This document shows, piece by piece, positions 44,584-52,374 of a stretch of 64,000 nucleotides of DNA (position 1 is its first letter; each line of letters begins with the position of its first letter). Origin of the DNA: BRH-c25 sp012519325 (lineage in GTDB: Bacteria; Bacillota; Clostridia; Lutisporales; Lutisporaceae); the NCBI GenBank assembly GCA_050950645.1, contig JBMNHZ010000009.1, positions 248,001 through 312,000 on the forward strand, read 5' to 3'. The notes under the pieces are model-generated. The model was not told where the DNA came from. It worked only from the letters and a program-made list of their open reading frames with translations, and did no database searches. The position numbers were made by a program, and so were the translations under genes.

Positions 44584-44632
44584 ATGTTTCGTGTCAAACA
44601 TTTTTCATTAGAATTCAAATGGCACGAAACAT
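44584..44632. repeat. Dispersed hairpin motif, copies 2 and 3 (inverted)
   Basis: Just after ispD, ATGTTTCGTGTCAAACAT is followed in inverted orientation by GGCACGAAACAT. The two copies can pair with each other over 12 bases, and the first can also fold alone. The same motif stands upstream of the EF-G paralogue (29746-29767). Confidence 0.55.
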
Positions 44633-44720
44633 TTTCATATCCAATTATTTCAATTTAAATTCTGATTTTCCCGATACATTTATTTGGAACAAAGACTACT
44701 ATATGTTAAAAGATAAACAA

Positions 44721-44805
44721 TAAAATTGAGTCAATTTTATTGACTTTCTGAATCATTTTAATATAATAATATTTGAACAAACGTAATAAATCTGAACAAA
44801 TGTAA
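44721..44805 (+). promoter_or_regulatory. Promoter and operator of the PTS/dehydrogenase cluster
   Basis: A perfect palindrome TAAAATTGA-G-TCAATTTTA (44721-44739) touches the -35 box TTGACT (44740-44745); the -10 box TATAAT (44762-44767) follows at 16 bp. Over the expected start site lie two direct repeats, TGAACAAACGTAA (44774-44786) and TGAACAAATGTAA (44793-44805), 19 bp apart. The direct repeats resemble operator arrangements of SorC/DeoR-type regulators and would suit the regulator encoded next; the palindrome could bind an activator. Confidence 0.65.
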
Positions 44806-44829
44806 AAATAAATTATTAAGGAGACTCAT

Positions 44830-45792
44830 ATGAAAAAGCTGATGGATGATATGCGTTTAATCCTGAAGTGCTGCACGTTGTATTATGAAGATGATCTTAA
44901 CCAGGAGCAGATAGCGAAAGAGCTTGGAATATCAAGGCCTACCGTTTCGAGAATGTTGAAGGAGGCAAAAGATCAGGGGATTGTTGAGATAAAAATAAAC
45001 AGCCCCATAAACTCAGATTTCCATTCTATAGAACGTAAGCTGGAAAAGCTGCTGGGACTCAAGGAAGTAATAGTAGTGGATAACAAGAAGGACTCCGTGA
45101 GCCAGAAGATAGAGTTGGGATATGCTGCTGCCCGGTATCTGGAGAGGGTTCTTAAAGACAGGGATATAGTTGGGGTTTCCATGGGTACCACTATAAAAGA
45201 GATTGCCAAATTTGTGAATAAAAGCAGTATGTCCGGAGTTACTTTCCTGCCTATTGTAGGGGGAGTAGGACAGGTAAATATTGATATACATCCTAATCAG
45301 ATAGTCATGGATCTTGCCAGGGCTTTTGGAGGCAATTACAAGCTGCTTCATGTTCCGGCGGTGATATCCGACATTGAAGTCAAGGAAAATTTGAAAAAGG
45401 AAAAGGAAATCAAGCAGATACTTGATTTTATTGATAAGGTTACTGTTGCCATAGTCGGTATCGGAGTCCCGACAGAGAAAACTTCAACTATGATGACATC
45501 GGGCTATTTCAACGAATCGGATATGGAGGTCCTGAGGATGAGAAAGGCGGTAGGGGATGTATGCCTGCAGTTCTACGATATTAATGGTGATGCATCTCAA
45601 TTTGAGTTCAATAAAAAGGTGTTCGGCATAGAAATCAGCCGGTTGAAGGAAATCGACAGAGTGGTGGGAGTAGCAGGAAGCATGGAAAAGGCAAATGCAG
45701 TGATCGGGGCAGCTCGTGGTAAATATATAAATGTACTGGTTACAAATCATCAGACCAGTGAGGTTATTCTCAATAAGTACAGGGGGAATTAG
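44830..45792 (+). CDS. SorC-family sugar-sensing transcriptional regulator
   Basis: The 320-residue regulator has an N-terminal HTH (LNQEQIAKELGISRPTVSRM) and a SorC-type effector domain (VGVSMGTTIKEIAKFV, TFLPIVGGVGQ, VGIGVPTEK, GVAGSMEKANAVIGAARG). These regulators bind phosphorylated sugars. It starts the cluster with gutM, overlapping in expression by 5 bp spacing, and is the likely repressor at the repeats over its own promoter. Confidence 0.92.
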   Translation: MKKLMDDMRLILKCCTLYYEDDLNQEQIAKELGISRPTVSRMLKEAKDQGIVEIKINSPINSDFHSIERKLEKLLGLKEVIVVDNKKDSVSQKIELGYAAARYLERVLKDRDIVGVSMGTTIKEIAKFVNKSSMSGVTFLPIVGGVGQVNIDIHPNQIVMDLARAFGGNYKLLHVPAVISDIEVKENLKKEKEIKQILDFIDKVTVAIVGIGVPTEKTSTMMTSGYFNESDMEVLRMRKAVGDVCLQFYDINGDASQFEFNKKVFGIEISRLKEIDRVVGVAGSMEKANAVIGAARGKYINVLVTNHQTSEVILNKYRGN

Positions 45793-45796
45793 CTCT

Positions 45797-46189
45797 ATGG
45801 AAAGATTGGCAATTATTGCATTTCTACTTCTGATAGTCCAAGGTATTCTGACATATTTTCAAATATCCGATTACAGGAAAAGAATATCTGTCCTCAGTAA
45901 AGTGGGGAAAATCGGCATAGGCACAAAAAAGGGTTTTCTGCGTGCCGGATGTATTACAATTCTGGCCTGTGATAATCAGGGGAGAATTATCCGGGGAGAA
46001 AAGCTTGAGGGTATAACAATATTCGAGAGATTTAAGGAGATCAAGGGTATAGAAGGCCTGACCCTTCAGGAGCTAAAGATTATGTATCCGGAGGAAAAGG
46101 AGGGACAGAAGAGGAAACGGCAGAAAAGCGCAATGCTTCAAGCTATAGAAGGTTTGGAAAAAAAACTAAGGAGCCAAGTTTCCCCATAG
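45797..46189 (+). CDS. gutM: Glucitol operon activator-like protein (GutM)
   Basis: GutM-like proteins accompany glucitol-type PTS operons and activate them in enteric bacteria. The 130-residue protein has one N-terminal transmembrane segment (LAIIAFLLLIVQGILTYFQI) and the family core GKIGIGTKKGFLRAGCITIL, followed by DNQGRI. The ATG follows AGGGGGAATTAGCTCT and lies 4 bp after the regulator's stop. Confidence 0.88.
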   Translation: MERLAIIAFLLLIVQGILTYFQISDYRKRISVLSKVGKIGIGTKKGFLRAGCITILACDNQGRIIRGEKLEGITIFERFKEIKGIEGLTLQELKIMYPEEKEGQKRKRQKSAMLQAIEGLEKKLRSQVSP

Positions 46190-46280
46190 GTCGATGGGGT
46201 TATAAATCTTGATGGAAGGAGGGCAGCATGACATTTATATAATGCAGAGATAAAAAATTATAGTGAAAGGAGATTGTTCA

Positions 46281-46838
46281 ATGTTTGATGTTTTATCAAA
46301 TCTGGCACAAGGATTTATAGGTCTTTTCCAGAAGGGCGGAGAGAACTTTATGGGACTTGTCACCGGAATTCTTCCGACCCTTATAGTACTTATGACAGCT
46401 GTAAATGCACTTATCAAAATAATAGGAGAGGAAAAGATCGAAAAAGTTGCAAGGTCTGCAACCAAGAACATTATTACCAGATATACCGTTTTTCCGGTAT
46501 TGGCAGTATTTTTCCTTACTAATCCCATGTGTTATTCCTTTGGGAAGTTCCTGGAGGAAAAGTACAAACCAGCGTTTTATGATGCAGCAGTGTCTTTTGT
46601 TCATCCCATAACAGGCCTTTTTCCCCATGCAAATTCGGGGGAACTGTTTGTTTACATGGGAATAGCACAAGGCCTGGAGCAGCTTAACCTGCCACTGGGC
46701 GATATAGCTATCAGGTATTTTATTGTGGGCGTTATAGTAATATTCATGAGGGGTATTGTAACTGAAAGGATTACAGCCATCATGATGGGACAGAGAATGG
46801 GAAAATCTGCAAGCAGAACACAGTCTGCCAGTGTATAA
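46281..46838 (+). CDS. srlA: PTS glucitol/sorbitol-family IIC component
   Basis: This membrane part of the PTS permease (IIC2 in older naming) has 185 residues and four to five hydrophobic segments (FMGLVTGILPTLIVLMTAVN, TRYTVFPVLAVFFLTNPMCY). The FLTNPMCYSFGKFLEEKYKP motif is typical for the Gut family. The start used is the ATG after GTGAAAGGAGATTGTTCA. The sugar is not determined: the family handles glucitol and related polyols. Confidence 0.92.
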   Translation: MFDVLSNLAQGFIGLFQKGGENFMGLVTGILPTLIVLMTAVNALIKIIGEEKIEKVARSATKNIITRYTVFPVLAVFFLTNPMCYSFGKFLEEKYKPAFYDAAVSFVHPITGLFPHANSGELFVYMGIAQGLEQLNLPLGDIAIRYFIVGVIVIFMRGIVTERITAIMMGQRMGKSASRTQSASV

Positions 46839-46850
46839 GGAGGGGCGGCC

Positions 46851-47822
46851 ATGTATAAAGCAGTAAAAATTGAGAGAGGTAGCAGCGGTTGGGGAGGACC
46901 ACTGGTCATTCAGCCAACTGAAAAGAAAAACAAGATTGTATCAGTTACTGGCGGAGGTATTGACCCGGTAACAGCAAAAATTGCCGAGCTGACAGGTGCA
47001 ATCCCAGTTGACGGCTTTAATACGGGAGTTTCTGACAGTGAGATAGCAGTAGTGATCATTGACTGTGGAGGAACAGCAAGGTGCGGAGTTTATCCCAAGA
47101 AAAGGATTTATACTGTTAACCTTACTGCTGTTGGACAATCAGGGCCTCTGGCGCAGTACATAACTTCAGATGTTTATGTATCAGGCGTAACAGAAAAAAA
47201 TATCTCCCTGTATGATGGTGAAGTTAAGGCAGAAGTTCCCGATGAACCGGTAAAGGAAGCTAAACCTGCAGAACAGAATGTACAATCAAAAGGGAAACAG
47301 GGCTTTCTTACCAGATTGGGAAAAGCAACCGGAGGTGTAGTTGGAAAGTTCTATCAGGCAGGCAGGGATACTATCGATACAGTGATAAAGAATGTTATCC
47401 CCTTTATGGCATTTGTCAGTATGCTGGTAGGTTTAATACTTGGATCCGGTATAGGAGACTGGATAGCAAATACCATTTCTCCATATGCAGGTACAATTCC
47501 CGGCCTGCTCGTAATATCAATTATCTGTGCCATTCCGGTATTATCGCCGCTATTAGGCCCCGGAGCCGTAATTGCCCAGATAGTCGGAGTCCTGGTCGGT
47601 GTACAGATAGGAAACGGATCCATTCCCCCGCAATACGCTTTACCGGCACTTTTTGCTATTGACCCACAGGTTGGATGCGATTTCATACCCGTTGGACTGA
47701 GTCTTGGCGATGCAGAACCTGAAACCGTTGAAGTAGGTGTACCTGCAATACTGATGTCCAGACTTATTACAGGACCGGCTTCCGTTCTTATAGCTTATGC
47801 ATTCAGCATTGGGTTGTACTAA
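46851..47822 (+). CDS. srlE: PTS glucitol/sorbitol-family IIB component
   Basis: The N-terminal ~120 residues form the IIB domain; its phosphorylated Cys is in IDCGGTARCGVYPKK near residue 75-80. A lysine/glutamate-rich linker (residues ~130-150) leads to a membrane part with about four segments (VIPFMAFVSMLVGLILGSGI, GAVIAQIVGVLVGVQIG, DPQVGCDFIPVGLSLGDAEP). Length 323 is normal. It follows the IIC gene by 12 bp. The next gene of the operon (IIA) is separated by an ISLre2 insertion. Confidence 0.93.
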   Translation: MYKAVKIERGSSGWGGPLVIQPTEKKNKIVSVTGGGIDPVTAKIAELTGAIPVDGFNTGVSDSEIAVVIIDCGGTARCGVYPKKRIYTVNLTAVGQSGPLAQYITSDVYVSGVTEKNISLYDGEVKAEVPDEPVKEAKPAEQNVQSKGKQGFLTRLGKATGGVVGKFYQAGRDTIDTVIKNVIPFMAFVSMLVGLILGSGIGDWIANTISPYAGTIPGLLVISIICAIPVLSPLLGPGAVIAQIVGVLVGVQIGNGSIPPQYALPALFAIDPQVGCDFIPVGLSLGDAEPETVEVGVPAILMSRLITGPASVLIAYAFSIGLY

Positions 47823-47829
47823 ATGAGAA

Positions 47830-47870
47830 AAGCATGGTACGATACTCCCAATTGAGTATCTGCCATGCTT
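47830..47870 (+). terminator. Hairpin after the IIB gene
   Basis: Nested stems AAGCATGG/CCATGCTT and GATACTC/GAGTATC are separated by small internal loops; no T-run follows. It may be an RNA stability or processing element that formerly lay between the IIB and IIA genes. Confidence 0.55.
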
Positions 47871-47947
47871 CCCCGGAAGCTTAAACGTTGGCCATGCTTA
47901 AGCTCAGAAATATTATAGCATAAATTTAATGAAATTTATATAGGATT

Positions 47948-47958
47948 GTACATTTAGG
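47948..47958 (+). repeat. Left 11-bp target duplication of ISLre2
   Basis: GTACATTTAGG is identical to 49780-49790. Confidence 0.8.
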
Positions 47959-49779
47959 TTACTGTCAAGTAAATGTTGGCAACTTTCCTTCATACAAATT
48001 TTTTGTAAATGTATTTGTAAATTTGATCGCATTTATTCCACGTTCCTATTGACATGGGGACCCCTGTACCCTCTGGACTCCTGTTTTTAGGCGGAATTAG
48101 CCTATATTTTATGCGTCTTTCCGCCGCCAAGATTTTACCAGAGGGTACCACCCCATGTAAATAGGCTTTCGCGGCATAAACGCTATGTTTAGTTATATTA
48201 CCTATAGACTAAATCGGTGAAATTTCTCATGTCAAACATGCTGCGTATTGCTTTCCTCCCATTGGTAACTGGATAATTCGTAAATGGTCTTTGCCCCTTG
48301 TGTATATTCCCGTCTTTACCTTTCCCGTCTTTTTTAGGAGCTTTCGATGCACTTAGTATCTGAATTATCTCCGCAGTTTTTTCTTCCGGTAATACAATCT
48401 TTGAAAACCTTTCAACAACCTCATTTAATCGTTTACTCGCCTTGGCAGCTAATAACTTACCTAAATTATTAGCTCCTTCGATACTCCAGCTTGCTTTACG
48501 ATGTTTCATCCTCTGGGATATTATGTCACATATGTGATGTTCCATAGTCCCGAGATTGCGGTACTCTATCCCTAAAGGGGGCTTTGGAATATCTAACCCT
48601 CTTTCCTGGTAAGGTATTAAGCCGTCTCGGTTTTCTTTAAAATATGAGTATAATCCCTTAAGCTTCTTTTGCTCTTTTTCGTCTTCTGCATTATTTACTA
48701 ATCCCGCAATATATGTTAAAGTCTCATTAATTTCGTTGTTATTCAAAAGTTTTAGTATGGCTTTTCTTTGTTCCGCATCCCTTACACTTTTCAGTATTGC
48801 CTTATTTTTATGGAAAGGATCAAGCTGATAATGTACTGTATCATCTATACCATGCTTTATCCAGTCAGCTCCGTCACCATTAAGTATCCTCATTTGTATC
48901 TCATCGACATTGTATTCCATTGCTATCATTGCTTCTTTTATTCTGTAAAACTCAGATATATCTTCAAAGCCTGCACAGGCTACTTTATTTACCAGTTCGT
49001 ATCTATTCTTGCTGACTTCTTTCCAGCCTTCATATGCTACGGCTACTTTCATTTCAAGCTTCTTGCCTGACTTCGGGCGGTCCTTCCCTTGTATATTTAT
49101 ATATACCCCGTCTGCCTCTTCAAAAAGAACCGGAACTTCCTTTTCCCCACACAATTGATTCTTCTCTGCTGCTTTAGCCAGTTCGGTTTCACTTTCTTTT
49201 ACCTTTTGCCCTAAAGCTTGAACCACATTCCATACACCGCCATGGCTGATACTTTGTCCCGTTAGCTCAGTTATATTATCTGCAGCATTACGGTAAGATG
49301 TTATGCTGGCGTTTTCTACTATCTTTTCCGCCAGGTTTGTCGATATCAGCCCTATCGTATCGAATCCCAAAAGTTCATCCAACAAATATATAAATGATTT
49401 TCTGCCTTCATCATCTTTACTTTCATAAATTACACGGGAAAATTCGACTTCTCCCATAAGGGTTTTTATTGATGTGTCCCTCCCTCCTCTATGTCTATAT
49501 TTTGATTTATCTCTTTCTTCTGCAAGCCTCTTATCCATTGCTTCTAAAACACTTTTAAGAATTTCGCGAGCTATCTGGCATCCATAAGCATAAATTTCCT
49601 TTTCTAACCTATTGAATGATAAATCCTTTTCATTTACAATTATATCAATCATACAAATCACTCCTGTCTATGTTTTCTTAGCAATTACATTTTACAGTTT
49701 GATTTGTATGATGGGAAGGGGTTTTTGCCTCTTCCTTTTATTTTTGCCAATTATTTTGCCAATGAAAATTATACTCTAA
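47959..49779 (-). mobile_element. ISLre2-family insertion sequence within the PTS operon
   Basis: The element is about 1821 bp. Both outer ends read TTA-N2-GT...TTGGCAA, with TTGGCAA at the same distance (17 bases) from each end: TTACTGTCAAGTAAATGTTG on the left, TTAGAGTATAATTTTCATTG on the right (minus strand). The flanks carry an 11-bp direct repeat GTACATTTAGG (47948-47958 and 49780-49790), the apparent target duplication; its last bases are part of the ribosome binding site of the IIA gene. The transposase is intact. The 240 bp between the left end and the gene hold no other frame. Confidence 0.85.
48198..49661 (-). CDS. ISLre2-family transposase (UPF0236)
   Basis: The 487-residue protein has the family's N-terminal region (YAYGCQIAREILKSVLEAMD, YRHRGGRDTSIKTLMGEVEF), the FEEADGVYINIQGKDR segment with an acidic residue of the DDE-like core, the NGDGADWIK segment and YQLDPFHKNK. 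The SWSIEGANNLGKLLAAKASK segment near the C-terminus is also characteristic. The frame is intact. It opposes the operon it has entered. A CAGGAGTGATTTGT site precedes the ATG. Confidence 0.93.
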   Translation of the reverse strand: MICMIDIIVNEKDLSFNRLEKEIYAYGCQIAREILKSVLEAMDKRLAEERDKSKYRHRGGRDTSIKTLMGEVEFSRVIYESKDDEGRKSFIYLLDELLGFDTIGLISTNLAEKIVENASITSYRNAADNITELTGQSISHGGVWNVVQALGQKVKESETELAKAAEKNQLCGEKEVPVLFEEADGVYINIQGKDRPKSGKKLEMKVAVAYEGWKEVSKNRYELVNKVACAGFEDISEFYRIKEAMIAMEYNVDEIQMRILNGDGADWIKHGIDDTVHYQLDPFHKNKAILKSVRDAEQRKAILKLLNNNEINETLTYIAGLVNNAEDEKEQKKLKGLYSYFKENRDGLIPYQERGLDIPKPPLGIEYRNLGTMEHHICDIISQRMKHRKASWSIEGANNLGKLLAAKASKRLNEVVERFSKIVLPEEKTAEIIQILSASKAPKKDGKGKDGNIHKGQRPFTNYPVTNGRKAIRSMFDMRNFTDLVYR

Positions 49780-49790
49780 GTACATTTAGG
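49780..49790 (+). repeat. Right 11-bp target duplication of ISLre2
   Basis: GTACATTTAGG is followed by AGGG, so it contributes to the AGGAGGG ribosome binding site of the IIA gene. Confidence 0.8.
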
Positions 49791-49798
49791 AGGGTTAT

Positions 49799-50158
49799 AT
49801 GAATTATAAGGCGTCAATTACCGGGATAGGGGAAATGGCATTGGATTTTTTGGATGACAATATGATAATAGTTTTTAACGACAATGCTCCGGCAGAATTG
49901 GCTGAGATTTCTGTCCTGCATTCAATTGAACCTGTTTCGCAGGACATGAAAGCAGGAGATATCCTGTTGATAGGCAGTAAGGAATACAAGATAACAGCTG
50001 TTGGTGAAGAGGCAAACAGAACCTTCAAAACAATGGGCCACTGCACCTTCAAGTTTACAGGCAAGACAGAGGTTGAACTGCCGGGACAGGTAGAGGTTGA
50101 AGGGGAGATCTTACCAGATATTAGAGTAGGGGATACATTAGAGATCATCTATGTGTAG
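49799..50158 (+). CDS. srlB: PTS glucitol/sorbitol-family IIA component
   Basis: The 119-residue cytoplasmic IIA passes phosphate from HPr to IIB. Family motifs are ITGIGEMALDFLDDNMIIVF, the active-site His in SVLHSIEP (near residue 41), and DILLIGSKEYKITAVGEEAN. The ribosome binding site TAGGAGGG survives the ISLre2 insertion because it is in the target duplication and flank. Transcription, however, must now cross or start downstream of the element. Confidence 0.93.
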   Translation: MNYKASITGIGEMALDFLDDNMIIVFNDNAPAELAEISVLHSIEPVSQDMKAGDILLIGSKEYKITAVGEEANRTFKTMGHCTFKFTGKTEVELPGQVEVEGEILPDIRVGDTLEIIYV

Positions 50159-50173
50159 AATTGAGGTGTAATA

Positions 50174-51463
50174 ATGCTGGGAATCAACTATAGACTGGAA
50201 AGTCTGGAAGCCGAAGGCAAAAGGATAAAAGCGGGCATAATTGGTGCAGGCCAGATGGGCAGGGGAATGGTAAGTCAGATGATGCTGATGAAAGGAATAG
50301 TGCCAGTAGTAGTAGTTGATATTATTGCGGAAAATGCAATAAAGGCTTACAAAAATGCCGGCTTGAGCGATGAAGACTACAAGGTGGTAAACACAGCAGC
50401 AGAAGCGGATGCCTGGATAGAAAAAGGTAAATATATCATAAGCGAAAATGCTGAAGTAGCCACAAAGTCAAATCTGGTGGATGTGGTTGTGGATGCCACT
50501 GGTATGCCTGAATCAGGTGCAAAGATTTCAGTTGATGCAGTAACAAATAAAAAACATTTAGTAATGCTAAGCGTAGAGACTGATATTGTAATCGGTCCGC
50601 TTCTGAAGAAGCTTGCAGATAATGCAGGAGTAATATATACCGGCTCAGCTGGAGATGAGCCGGGTGCTGTAAAAGAACTTTATGATTTTGCATCATCTTT
50701 GGGTTTTGATGTGAAAGTAGTCGGAAAAGGCAAAAACAATACTCTTGACCTTGAATGCAATCCGGACACTGTTCTGGAGGAAGCGACACGCAGGGGGGTA
50801 AGCCCCAAAATGCTGACATCCTTTAAGGATGGAACTAAAACCATGGTTGAGCTGACAGCAATGTCAAATGCTACAGGCTTTTTACCCGATGTGAGGGGTG
50901 CCCACGGAGCAGCAGGATCAGTGAATGAGCTCCCTCAAATCCTTAGTCTTAAGGAAGAGGGTGGTATACTGAATAGCTACGGGGTTGTTGAGTATATAAA
51001 CGGAGTTGCTCCGGGTGTGTTTGTAATAATTGGGAGCAAGCTGCCTGAAGTAAGACGAGAGCTGGAATATCTCAGTATGGGGAAGGGACCCAACTATGTA
51101 CTCTACAGGCCTTATCACCTGTGCAGCCTTGAAACGCCGCTTTCGGTTGTAAAGGCCGTACTGGACAGTCAGTCCACCATAGTTCCTTTAAACGCGCCTA
51201 TATCTGAAACAATAGCAATTGCCAAGAAGGATATGAAAGCCGGACAGTACCTGGATGGTATTGGCGGTTATACCGTATATGGAACTATTGAAAAAGCTGA
51301 TGTTGCAAAGTCAATAAAAGCTTTGCCTGTTGGATTGGTTAATAAAAAAACCAGGCTTCTCACTGATGTAAAAAAGGGAGAGATAATAACCTACGATATG
51401 GCAGCTCTGGACGGTGATTCACTTATAGTTCAGCTGAGAAGGATTCAGGACAAATTCTTTTAG
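50174..51463 (+). CDS. NAD(P)-dependent dehydrogenase with SAF domain (COG4091 type)
   Basis: This 429-residue protein has an N-terminal Rossmann fold (KAGIIGAGQMGRGMVSQMML, VVDATGMPESG) related to homoserine dehydrogenase, a central domain (TGSAGDEPGAVKELYDFASS, GKGKNNTLDLECNP), and a C-terminal SAF-like domain (YRPYHLCSLETPLS... PVGLVNKKTRLLTDVKKGE). COG4091 proteins occur in carbohydrate clusters and are thought to oxidise or rearrange sugar or polyol phosphates. There is no ordinary glucitol-6-phosphate dehydrogenase (SDR) in this cluster, so this enzyme probably takes the PTS product. The exact reaction is unknown. Confidence 0.75.
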   Translation: MLGINYRLESLEAEGKRIKAGIIGAGQMGRGMVSQMMLMKGIVPVVVVDIIAENAIKAYKNAGLSDEDYKVVNTAAEADAWIEKGKYIISENAEVATKSNLVDVVVDATGMPESGAKISVDAVTNKKHLVMLSVETDIVIGPLLKKLADNAGVIYTGSAGDEPGAVKELYDFASSLGFDVKVVGKGKNNTLDLECNPDTVLEEATRRGVSPKMLTSFKDGTKTMVELTAMSNATGFLPDVRGAHGAAGSVNELPQILSLKEEGGILNSYGVVEYINGVAPGVFVIIGSKLPEVRRELEYLSMGKGPNYVLYRPYHLCSLETPLSVVKAVLDSQSTIVPLNAPISETIAIAKKDMKAGQYLDGIGGYTVYGTIEKADVAKSIKALPVGLVNKKTRLLTDVKKGEIITYDMAALDGDSLIVQLRRIQDKFF

Positions 51464-51468
51464 CAGGG

Positions 51469-51505
51469 GTAAGCACAAATTCTAAGCTTTGGAATTTGTG
51501 CTTAC
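51469..51505 (+). other. Intra-operon hairpin with perfect 14-bp stem
   Basis: GTAAGCACAAATTC/GAATTTGTGCTTAC encloses a 9-nt loop, six bases after the dehydrogenase stop. No T-run follows (GTTTAAAAAAGG), so it is more likely an mRNA processing or stability element than a terminator. Confidence 0.65.
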
Positions 51506-51529
51506 GTTTAAAAAAGGTGGTATTTTTTG

Positions 51530-52333
51530 ATGTACAAAATGGTCGCAATAGATTTGGATGATACACTTCTTACGGATAACCATGAAATAAGCAGGGAAGA
51601 TGCAAGTGCCATATCCAAATCTTTAGTGAGGGGAGTGGCGGTATGCCTGGTTTCCGGCAGAAGCTACAGTTCGATAAAAAAGTATGTTGAGTACCTTAGG
51701 CTCAGGCATCTTGCCGGAAGCCTCAACGGAGCACATATAATCGAGACATGCAGTGAAAGGGTATTGTCCAGCTGCTGCCTCGATATAAAGCTGGGCTGTG
51801 AAATTACAAGAATTGCTGAAGAACAGGGCATACATATAAATTTCTATCACGGAAACAAGATAGTATGCAAGGAAAGGAATCAATTTTCCGATGCATATGC
51901 CCGATTAACAGGTACTGAACTGGAGTATGTAGGTGAGCTTTCCCGATATGCAGCATCAGTAGAAGCCGGCAAGCTGCTTTTTTTGGGCGAAACTGAAAAA
52001 CTGGAGGGTATCAGGCAGAAGCTCTTGAGCAGTTATGGCGGACAAATCAATGCAACCTATTCAAAACCGGGATTTCTTGAAATTTACCGGAGGGATATTT
52101 CAAAGGGAGAAGCAGTTAAGAAGATTGCAAATTATTACGGCTTCAGTTCAGGTGAAATTGTTGCAATCGGGGATGGGGAAAACGATATCTCAATGCTTCG
52201 ATGTGCGGGTGTCGGAGTGGCAATGGGAAATGCACCCTTGAAGGTGAAGGAGAGTGCAAGCTTTGTCACATATTCCAACAATGATAACGGAGTTGCACAT
52301 GCTTTAAACAGAATTGTACTGGCTGGCGCTTAG
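51530..52333 (+). CDS. HAD-IIB (Cof-type) phosphatase
   Basis: The 267-residue protein has the HAD nucleophile motif VAIDLDDTLLTD, motif II LVSGRSY, motif III Lys (near 190-200, SKGEAVKKIA) and motif IV AIGDGENDISML, with a C2-type cap in between. Such enzymes hydrolyse sugar phosphates or similar. In this cluster it could remove phosphate from the sugar-phosphate before the 2-oxoacid dehydrogenase step, an inference from position. The ATG chosen is directly after the TTG at 51527; ribosome binding site AAGGTGG. Confidence 0.85.
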   Translation: MYKMVAIDLDDTLLTDNHEISREDASAISKSLVRGVAVCLVSGRSYSSIKKYVEYLRLRHLAGSLNGAHIIETCSERVLSSCCLDIKLGCEITRIAEEQGIHINFYHGNKIVCKERNQFSDAYARLTGTELEYVGELSRYAASVEAGKLLFLGETEKLEGIRQKLLSSYGGQINATYSKPGFLEIYRRDISKGEAVKKIANYYGFSSGEIVAIGDGENDISMLRCAGVGVAMGNAPLKVKESASFVTYSNNDNGVAHALNRIVLAGA

Positions 52334-52374
52334 AGCTTATGCTCTAAATTATTGTGGTTATGGAGGTCTTAACA

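Noticed and set aside
49744..49775. Outward promoter at the right end of ISLre2
   Set aside because: TTGCCA and TATACT are 20 bp apart, beyond the usual 16-18, so I do not annotate it.
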